Assembly (NCBI GenBank): GCA_034440575.1
Contig: JAOTOL010001564.1
Span: 372,001-436,000, forward strand
Source of the DNA: Imbricaverruca yamaguchii
Taxonomy: Eukaryota; Arthropoda; Thecostraca; Neoverrucidae
Length of the DNA stretch: 64,000 bases
Direction: 5' to 3'
Below, one piece after another: positions 56,801 through 64,000 of the stretch; the stretch's first letter is position 1; every line of letters begins with the position of its first letter. Both the position numbers and the translations under genes were made by a program. The notes beneath the pieces are model-generated. The model was not told the origin of the DNA, did not search any database, and worked only from the letters and a program-made list of their open reading frames with translations.

Positions 56801-56959
56801 TAAGCACAACTTGGGACTCACGCATGTCGAAGGCAGATAAACGAAGAAAGTATTTGTGAACTATTCCAGCTTCCAGAGACACTGGACCAGTTACAACATC
56901 AGGCCCTTTAAGCAGAATGATTACACAACATATTTCCGATGGCACCAGAGCCAAACGTA

Positions 56960-57660
56960 AAGTCGAATCAGACACGTATACCGTTTAATTGCCATAGAAG
57001 CAATGACGTCGGTGTTCACGGATGAAAAGGATCTCACCGTCGATATACCGGTTAATCGCCAGGATAACCGGAGGTACGGCCTTGCGTGAGCAAGGTGTTG
57101 AGTGGTTATTTCATGAGATATACTGGTTCTCAAAAACGTAACGGCAAGTGCGAATTTTATAGAATGGAAAAACAGACGTATCATTCCTAGATACTGATAA
57201 CGTCAAAGTTAATTCCGAAGCTTGCATACGTTTGCTGGACGTTGCGTGCATATGTTCGCCGAAACTTCCATCTCTTGCCAGCCTGTCGGCCTGTCAGATG
57301 ATGTACTCTGACGAATGCGCGTTCCCGCAAGATGGTGCTCCTTCTCACAAAGGCTGGGAAGCTCAGGAATATAAGTCGCTGACAACAACGCATGGTCCAC
57401 TTCCCAAGAAGAACGACTTCCCGTCTCCCCAAATTTGAACTCGTTGGATTATTTTGTTTGAGATGCGCTGTCTTGGATGGTATATTAGAACCACTGCGAA
57501 AAGATATCAACACCAGCTAAATAACTGAGGACGACAAACAATAGGCGGTCAGAACCAAGCATTTCTGTCCGGGGACTTAGGTGAAGCATCCAGCAGTGGA
57601 AGCCGATGTTAGACGCTGTCGTTACAGCTGTTTGTGGTCCAATCGTCTACGATTTGCAAT
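56960..57660 (+). pseudogene. mariner-type transposase relic
   Basis: Reading on the plus strand with several stops and frame changes, recognisable transposase pieces occur in the correct order. VFTDEKDLTVDIPVNRQ near 57010-57060 resembles the first catalytic Asp region of mariner. LDTDNVKVNSEAC lies near 57190-57230. The QDGAPSHK block at about 57330-57350 is the second catalytic Asp region. A degenerate LDYFV stretch lies near 57440-57460. No intact frame remains. Terminal repeats were not identified. Confidence 0.7.
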
Positions 57661-58637
57661 GGAAGTATATTTGAAAAGGTGAATTTGCAATCCGTTTCTC
57701 TGCAAAGAAATGCAAAGCAATATTACATTGATCGGCGGAAAAATGCTCACGAACCATATATGTATTAACACACCAACACAATTGCAAACTCTTACCACAA
57801 CTGGTTTTGAAATTTTGAAAATACCCCATCCAAAAGTTGAGAAGATTGTTTGTTGGTGGCCATCCGGTATGCAATTCGTAAGGCCCAGGGAATAGATAAT
57901 GGAGCAAAATTCTCACTAGCACCAGAGATAACTGCTTGTCAAGTGCCACAAAGCTCAAAACAAAAGTACCCGCATTACGACAAAGAATGGCTGACTATAC
58001 AACATATGTTCTAGAATACCTTCCGTTCATAGAGTACTTTGGTGGGTTCAACGTCTCACTCACTACCGATTTGTGACAGCTCTGGCGCTAGCCATGCTAT
58101 GGTAACGAAGCTTGTACTTCGTCTGTGTTCCTTACGGATGGCTTATATATGCATGTATCCCTATGCATTGATTGCAAATAAATACTGAATTCAACCATTA
58201 ACCAAGGTATTGTCTTGTTTTATATATCTTCTATACTCGCATGGCACAGAATACGTATTGCACGTTATGGCTCTTACTACCAGCCATTGTGTATGTAATA
58301 TGACATTTATCCTGCGGATAAATCAACATTCGTACGATTTTCTTACCTCGTTAGGCTGTAGTAACGTGGACAAGAGCCATGCAAGCATAGCTTGTACTAT
58401 CCATTGGAACTTGATATACCGACATCCACATACACGATGTGATGTGCATGTAATACAAATAGTTTTCAGTCCTACTATTTCATCACTTTCTACCAGGTCT
58501 GGGTGCTGTGAAGCACTGCTTGTCTTGGCTTTCTTTCCATCCTGCGACACTGTAGCTGCGTTCTGACGTGGCTGCTGACACCAACAGCAGTCGTTCGTCT
58601 AACATCACCAGAGTCGCACTGAACAAGCTCCCACTCG

Positions 58638-59153
58638 TCACCGACCGCCGCAGCAGCCCCTGCGCTTCTCCTGGTTCAGCATCTGGGCTCGCCTGGTGGC
58701 TTCCTCGGGATTCTCCTGAAGAGCCAGAGACAGACGTTGCTGCTGCATGGTCATCATCGGGTCAAACTGGACCGAGCTGCCGTTCTGGTACTGCAGCACC
58801 GCCGGGCCACCGTCTTCGTCCTTCTTGCCGAACATCCGCTTGTATATGCTCTTGCGGCCGGTGCTGGGCAGCGAGCCCATCTGGCCTTGCTGGCCGGGCA
58901 TCTGCTGGCCGAACTGGCCGGGCATCTGCTGGCCGTACTGCTGGTAGCCCATCGGCTCCATGCCCATCATGCCCGGGTAGCCGCCCATCATCTGTGCCTG
59001 CGGCACCTGCACGGTCGCCTGGAACGCGCTCATGTTGGCGCGGAACGCCACCTCGCGCAGACGCTGGTTCTCGCTGCGCAGAAACTGCACCTCCTGCTGG
59101 TCCATGGAGCGCGCGCCGCGCTCGTTGGCGCATCGTTTCTCCACGTCGATGAT
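58638..59153 (-). CDS. unidentified coiled-coil protein, terminal exon
   Basis: A phase-0 exon of 171 codons plus stop follows the acceptor ttgtttcag. It begins with a charged helical stretch (IIDVEKRC, then EVQFLRSENQRLRE), which continues the coiled coil of the upstream exon. A Met/Gln/Gly/Tyr-rich low-complexity block follows, with repeated GQQMPGQ and MMGMEPM units. A basic patch (RKSIYKRMFGKKDED) comes next, then a second helical Gln/Glu-rich segment. The protein ends EKRRGCCGGR. The vicinal cysteines beside a basic run could be palmitoylated (inference). I do not recognise the family. Codon use is GC-rich and the frame is open throughout, which supports a real exon. Confidence 0.78.
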   Translation of the reverse strand: MIDVEKRCANERGARSMDQQEVQFLRSENQRLREVAFRANMSAFQATVQVPQAQMMGGYPGMMGMEPMGYQQYGQQMPGQFGQQMPGQQGQMGSLPSTGRKSIYKRMFGKKDEDGGPAVLQYQNGSSVQFDPMMTMQQQRLSLALQENPEEATRRAQMLNQEKRRGCCGGR

Positions 59154-60172
59154 CTGAAACAATTCGATTCAACAAGTCTGGTCGTGTGCTCGAAACATAG
59201 TATGGTATATGGAAACGAGAATTAACTGTTTTATGGTCTAACGAGCTGAAAAAGGAGGGGGTTTTCTGAGCTCACTGGGTCAAAAACATGAACAAAATTG
59301 CGAGAAGAAAGTGTTATATGTCAAGTGTATGGTGCACTGGATTGGAATGGTGTGTTGCTTTGCCCACCGCTGAATTCTCTATATGCACAATCACTGCGTA
59401 GTTTATGCATAGTTTTAACCATAAATAGCAACTCCGTGTAAGGGTCTCATCTCTTATTACACCCCACAAATGCTCCCTGGTATTTACAAATGGCTCATGG
59501 ATGTTATTGCGGTATGGAACGGTAAAGAACCACCATATTGTTAGGGGTTCCACCTTTATACAAGCATATATCAGACCTAGGCATAAGGTCTTCATTATCG
59601 TTTTGCTTCATTTTCAGAAGTGGAAGAACCCCGACGACAACCACTTAATGCAACAAATAGCACATGCATTTATCCCGATGAAGGGACGATTTGTTTTCTC
59701 TTTTCTTCTTCCTTCAACGAGCGAATGCCATGGTTTCTCTACTGTAGTATCCTTTTATTGTATTTGAATAAAGTAGGAATAATTGAAGTAGCATTTAAAG
59801 GGTAAGCTTTCAGGTTTTCAGCCATAACAACGGCAACCGAAAACATGCATTTCAAGAACTGCTTGAATTGCATATGCCACTGCAAACCGCACTCAAAGCA
59901 AGTCAGATTGTATCCACACGACTATCACTTGGCTACACCATTTGGCGCTGGGGTAGACACTGTCATTTGTGAAATCCTCTGCAACAAAACAGCTGATGCG
60001 ACTCAATAATTACTGCGATACTTAATGGACAATATAGTAAGTCTGTTTGAACAATAGATTATCAGCATCATGTGTTAAACCTCACAAACAGGTAGCTTGA
60101 TCGGCAGCCACGAGTAATCTGGAACACCGAGACCAGTCCGTGCTTCAATGTGGCGCCAAGAGCACAGCTCAC

Positions 60173-60409
60173 CTGCTGGGCGGCCATGCGAAGTCGCGAA
60201 CACAGCTCAGGCGCCTTGGCCATGTCTTCGTTGAGAACTTGCAGCAGCTGTGTGATTTGTACGGACGCCTCACGCATGCTGCCGCAGTCTCCCACTGGCA
60301 GGTTGGAGAGTTCCAACTCCAGCCGCTGGATCTGCTCCTTCAGCGACATGTTTTCCTCCTCCATCTGCTGCGTCCGCTCGCGCACCTGCTCCAGCTGGCT
60401 TTTGATCTC
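60173..60409 (-). CDS. unidentified coiled-coil protein, internal exon
   Basis: A 237-nt exon (79 codons, phase 0 at both ends) lies between a good acceptor (catcgccag) and donor (CAG|gtgagc). It encodes a strong heptad coiled coil (EIKSQLEQVRERTQQMEEEN and onward to LELELSN), a short Gly-rich break, and a second helix ending RMAAQQ. It joins in frame to the exons on both sides. Confidence 0.78.
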
Positions 60410-60953
60410 CTGGCGATGGCGATGTTCAAGAGAGATGGGAGTCTTGGGTGCGCAGAAATGTTGAGGAAGGGCAAAGTACATCTTGAGATCAATTATAATC
60501 TTACTTTAGCATAAGGTTAATACGCTAGCTGACTCCAAGAAAAAAAGAACTATGGAGGTGGTCCCTGAACTCCTATCTGAAATATATGCAGACAGATACG
60601 TATAAAAAAATGGTGGCAAAGAACACAAAGCAGTTCCGTTCACATAACCAGCAACAGCTTATTGTGTTCCTGTTGTCGGATATGAGCGTGTCTCGGCTAC
60701 AGCATGTTGACCAATTTGATTTAATATTTAGCTTTATAGACTCAGTAATGCTGCACTTTATGGGTCGTTTTTTTCAAGCTAGCAGGTGCTCAGCATCATT
60801 GATATCGAGATTATTCGTGGAGTTTGTCCCGCGTCATGCGGTGCAGCTTCGGGTCAGCCCGTTTCAAGTTCTTTTTTTGCATCGCAATTGTACAACCCTA
60901 GACATATTTATATTATTTATATGACATGCTCTAGCTTTCTACAAATATCCTAC

Positions 60954-61088
60954 CTCTTGGTCGTTTCCGTTCTGATTTTGCGATTCTTCAAGCTCGTATA
61001 TTCTTTCTTGCATTGTATGCTTTTGACCGGTCGCTTCGGCCAAGTCTTGCTGGACTTGTTGAAGGACGCGATCAGACCCATCAGGGGC
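60954..61088 (-). CDS. unidentified coiled-coil protein, internal exon
   Basis: A 135-nt exon (45 codons, phase 0 at both ends) follows a clear acceptor (gctgttttccag) and ends at GAG|gtagga. It encodes a helix (DRVLQQVQQDLAEATGQ, then ERIYELEES) and an Asn/Gln tail. Together with the next two exons it gives the last 295 residues of the protein. All three junctions are phase 0. Confidence 0.68.
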
Positions 61089-61477
61089 CTGGAAAACAGC
61101 CATTACGCACACAGATGAGCTGCATACGTACAAAGCTGTCTTGTGAAGCCTAGCTAGTGCATACCATGAAGTACACATTGCTACTTAACTTGAGTGTTGT
61201 CCACATTCACTACAGAACAGCTTGCGTGCATAATGAACAATGCCAACTTACCAAAGAACGCAACAAAGCATTCCAAGCGAATATGCTTCGGCTGTTTGTC
61301 CAATCTTCATCATTTAACTTAGCAGAAATAAGGAATTGTCATCCCAGCTACACGTTTCCCTTCAGATCCTAGAACCGTTCTTTAACTCCAGCCATGCATG
61401 TATTTCCATCGCTGAATAATTAGACCCAGTTGGTGGGGAAGCAAACAATTCCCATGGTTGTGCATTCAGCTGCTTAC

Positions 61478-61573
61478 CGTGTTCCTGTTCTCGGATAAGA
61501 ACATGTTGCAGCGGCAGTTGCAGGACACCCTCTCTGAAGACCAGCGTCTGGGTGGCCGCTGCGTCTTCTTCGG
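61478..61573 (-). CDS. possible upstream exon of the coiled-coil gene (weak)
   Basis: A 96-nt segment is bounded by an AG (ccctag) and a good donor (ACG|gtaagc). It is open in the phase-0 frame needed to join the next exon. The encoded sequence is Arg/Cys-rich and not coiled coil, and the polypyrimidine tract is poor. This may be chance. No other candidate for the gene's 5' exons was found before the transposon at 61.9 kb. Confidence 0.22.
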
Positions 61574-62563
61574 CTAGGGCACCAGCAAACACAAGCGAAC
61601 ACCAGTGAGGGAAAGCCTCTCTATTGTGTTGCTGGCAGGTACCAGCAAGCACGCATCAGAGAGTAGGAAACACAGCACACCTATTGTGATAATGGCATGC
61701 ATGCATCAGTAAGCACTATCCCTTGTCGATAATTTTCAAAGTTGTGTTATTAAAAACGGCTACTGTTTTTATTTTGCCTTGATGTGTGCCTAACAATTTA
61801 GCATATGAACTATATCGCTGAGCAATCGGCATTTTTTTCTCAAAGTGCGTGTGAAAAAGACTGTCTTCGGCATTCGGCGCCATATTGGCTGTTAAAACCA
61901 ATCCAGATAAGTGGTTCCAGAAAATTGTGGACAACTAATCCAGATAACCAATAAAATCGTTTTGATCGTCTCGACGAGGTGAGTCGATTGAAACAAGGCA
62001 GCATTGTCGAAAAATCGACAGATAAGACAATATTGGCTATCTTATGTTTTCTGATACAACAGCAAATGTCCACTTCGGGGCATACAAGGAACTCTGAGGC
62101 TTAAACAAGTAAAAATCATCATATAGCCGTGGTTTCTGTACTTACTCATTTAAATATTTCAGTATCATTCACTGGGCGTAGAAATATAGACAAAGCTTCA
62201 TACTTATTCGCTGTTTGAACTGCATAGCAGCATGATTCAGGAAGGCTGCTTTGTACGCATGTGCATCAATCACATACCAAATACATACCTATTCGTTGTA
62301 TGTTGAGACATTCAGGTACCCTTTCCACATCACATTCAGACGAAAATCAGATACGTTGGTGATAAAAGTAATCAAAATTTGACGTGACTACTGTATTTCG
62401 CCATGATCACCATGGGACCATCGATGACTATTTTTTCCCAAAGGGACACATGTCAGACATCAATCAATGAACACTGGTATATCCAAGGCAAACATCGCGC
62501 CAAGGTGCGGAGCACAACTGACTTGACGGCATAGAGCACCCAGCTCTATCTTTCATGAAACTC

Positions 62564-63160
62564 ACAGATATTTTAGCATATTCTCCAAGTCCCTCTTAGT
62601 CGCTAGAACGGGCAAAAGCTGCCGATGCATGTAGGCAGCCTGGATGTAACCGTCCCTCCTCTACTTCTCGTACACATTTCCTTTTGCAGTTAGCGACACC
62701 TGTTTCACGCATGGTTCAACTGACTGACAGGGCACGGTAAACCGTGGAACTGACATTGGCACGTCCACATAGCCATCAAGTTCCGAGCTTGGCGTGGGCA
62801 GGTGAGGGCCGGTTCGAAGGCGCCGTCCCAGGATATCAACTCTTGCAGACTCTCCGCGGCCTCACTTAGTCTCGGAATTCTCATGGGACGGACGCTGGGG
62901 TCTCCACGCTCATTTTTCCAGCGGATGCACCTGATACGTTCAACAGCGAACTGGCGCTCTGCTCTGTCATCGCTACAGAGAAGTGTCTGGAGCACCACTT
63001 CGCTGTGAGCATAACAGGCACTGGAGTGGAGGTACGGCATCACAATGCTCACGACTTCTCCATGCTGCAGCCAAGTGAGCTGCAGCTAGCGCAGCACATG
63101 CCGCGGCCAGTCCAGCCAGTTGTGCTGCACCTTCGCACGAAACCACATCGGATGGTAAAC
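62564..63160 (-). pseudogene. broken mobile-element protein (uncharacterised family common in animal genomes)
   Basis: On the minus strand one frame runs from a Trp-rich start region (PMWFRAKVQHN) through YAHSEVVLQTLL, DPSVRPMRIPRLSEAAESL and EPALTC. By memory this pattern matches a family of unnamed proteins spread in arthropod and cnidarian genomes, with a motif like R-N-x-Y-x-x-H-P-E-N, then S-V-R and an E-P-P-L-T element. It is interrupted by a TAG at 63086-63088 and by a frame change near 62705, after which the family-like tail (RRDGYI, then TKRDLENMLKYL) is readable with one more stop, to TGA at 62564. It is non-functional and probably the element's own gene, truncated at the N-terminus. 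Confidence 0.58.
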
Positions 63161-63549
63161 CCCACAATTAATTCAACGATACGCCAGAGGTTTTTGCATG
63201 CAGTGTCTCCCAGGGCATGATCTGACACGTACAGTGTACTTACATGCACCGACAGCTTTTGCCCGTGCTAACAACTAAGAGGGACGCGTAGAATACGAGC
63301 TAAAACGACTGTGAGTTCCATGAGATAGAACTGGGGTGCTCTACGCCGTCAAGTCAGTTGTGCTCCGCACCTTCGCTCGATGTTTGCCTTGGATATACCA
63401 GTGTTCATTGATTGATGTCTGACATGTGTCCCTTTGGAAGAAATAAGCATCGATGGTCCCATGATGATCACGGCGAATTTCAATAATCACTGCGAATTTG
63501 CATAATTTGTTTCACCAACGTATATGGTTTTCGCCTGAAAGTGATGTGG

Positions 63550-63625
63550 AAAGGATATCTGAATGTCTCAGCATGCAACGAATAACTATCTATTCGTTGC
63601 ATGCTGAGACATTCAGATAACCTTT
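63550..63625. repeat. 35-bp-arm hairpin in the right terminal repeat
   Basis: Arms at 63550-63584 and 63591-63625 are inverted copies with about one mismatch around a 6-base loop (actatc). The left terminal repeat contains this segment only once, near 62290-62330. The hairpin therefore arose as a local inverted duplication in the right arm. Confidence 0.9.
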
Positions 63626-64000
63626 CTAAATAGCCTTGCATTTGATATGTGATGCACATGTGTGCAAAGCAGCCTTCTCCAATCCTGCTGCTGTGTAGTT
63701 CAAACAGCGAAGTTCAAGTATGAAGCTTTGTCGATATTTATATGCCCAGCGAGTGATGCTGAAGTCTTCAAATGAGTAAGTGCGGAAACCGCGGCTGTCC
63801 CATGATTTTTACTTGTTTAAATCTCAGAGTTCATTGTACGCCCCGAAATGGACAATTGCTGGTTTATTAGAAAACATAAGATAGGCGATATTTTCTCAAC
63901 TATCGATTTTCCACAATATTGCGTAGTTTCCAACGATTCAGCTCGTCGAGACGATCAAAAAGAGGTACTATTTAACCCACATAGCTGGATTAGTTAGCAC

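Larger units (their letters stand above)
43680..58637. other. intergenic region between runx and the coiled-coil gene
   Basis: Besides the arrays, MITE, LINE, mariner and palindrome listed separately I see no gene. Stretches with nothing specific are 43.7-44.1, 44.7-45.4, 45.5-46.2, 47.2-50.3, 51.8-53.5, 53.9-56.9 and 57.7-58.6 kb. A short (TAAG)n-like tail at 55261-55281 may mark a retroelement 3' end. Confidence 0.5.
61890..64000. mobile_element. DNA transposon with ~700-bp terminal inverted repeats (right end at or past the window edge)
   Basis: The left arm, about 61931-62632, is matched in reverse complement by 63240 to the window end. Aligned landmarks are aactaatccag and gatcgtctcgacgag at the outside, aaacaagtaaaaatcat, gacaaagcttcatact, then acttgacggc and gggcaaaagctg at the inside. 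Arms are diverged by roughly 10-20 percent by eye. A further aatccagataa copy at 61891 may be a subterminal repeat or the true edge. The roughly 600-bp core holds a broken coding sequence whose C-terminal codons extend into the left arm. The superfamily is not assigned. Confidence 0.82.

Noticed and set aside
58568..59225. Plus-strand frames antisense to the coiled-coil terminal exon
   Set aside because: Composition-driven shadows. The minus strand has the splice-compatible helical protein.
61474..61610. Plus-strand coding reading of the 61.5-kb segment (helical LQRQLQDTLSEDQ)
   Set aside because: No start or splice context on the plus strand. The segment is kept only as a weak minus-strand exon candidate.

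Overview
This is nuclear genomic DNA from an animal, most likely an arthropod. Multi-exon genes carry canonical GT/AG introns, introns reach about 25 kb, and the rest is dominated by micro- and minisatellites and decayed transposons. The arthropod placement rests on the runt-family gene, whose N-terminus starts MHL as in insect Runt/Lozenge and whose Runt domain is intact. A crustacean or chelicerate is a guess. There is no bacterial, organellar or viral gene organisation. GENES: two genes can be supported, both on the minus strand. (1) A RUNX/Runt transcription factor has coding exons at 42549-42138, 39743-39630 and 14401-13245. The splice phases match exactly and give a predicted 560-residue protein: Runt domain about residues 56-172, a tandem 16-23-residue DGYSL-type repeat at 214-391, a Gln/His tract at 476-537, and an IWRPC C-terminus where the family normally has VWRPY. 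(2) The 3' end of an unidentified coiled-coil gene has phase-0 exons at 61088-60954, 60409-60173 and 59153-58638. It ends in a Met/Gln/Gly-rich region and a basic, double-Cys tail. Its 5' end was not found. LAYOUT: 1-13.2 kb is downstream of runx. It holds G-run-terminated MITE-like elements (2.65-4.9 kb and 7.4-8.4 kb) rich in AGGTCA half-sites, a 48-bp minisatellite array at 9.1-9.97 kb and a second, degenerate 48-bp array at 11.86-12.13 kb. 13.2-42.5 kb is the runx gene. Its 25-kb second intron contains a 33-bp array of splice-donor-like units (15.4 kb), a 75-bp array (25.8-27.2 kb), a MITE (23.4-24.2 kb), a tRNA-like SINE head (36.5 kb), a 31-bp array (37.8-38.2 kb), several AT/CT microsatellites and CpG-rich patches. 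42.5-43.2 kb is a CpG-rich putative runx promoter, followed by a pure (CT)n block. 44-58.6 kb is intergenic, with 50-bp and 71-bp arrays, a LINE remnant (50.3-50.6 kb), an inverted copy of the 23-kb MITE (51 kb), an AT palindrome (53.6-53.85 kb) and a mariner transposase relic (57-57.6 kb). 61.9-64 kb is a DNA transposon with inverted repeats of about 700 bp and a broken copy of an uncharacterised mobile-element protein; the window ends at or inside its right end. Most other long open frames are by-products of repeat periods divisible by three, or antisense shadows of GC-rich exons.
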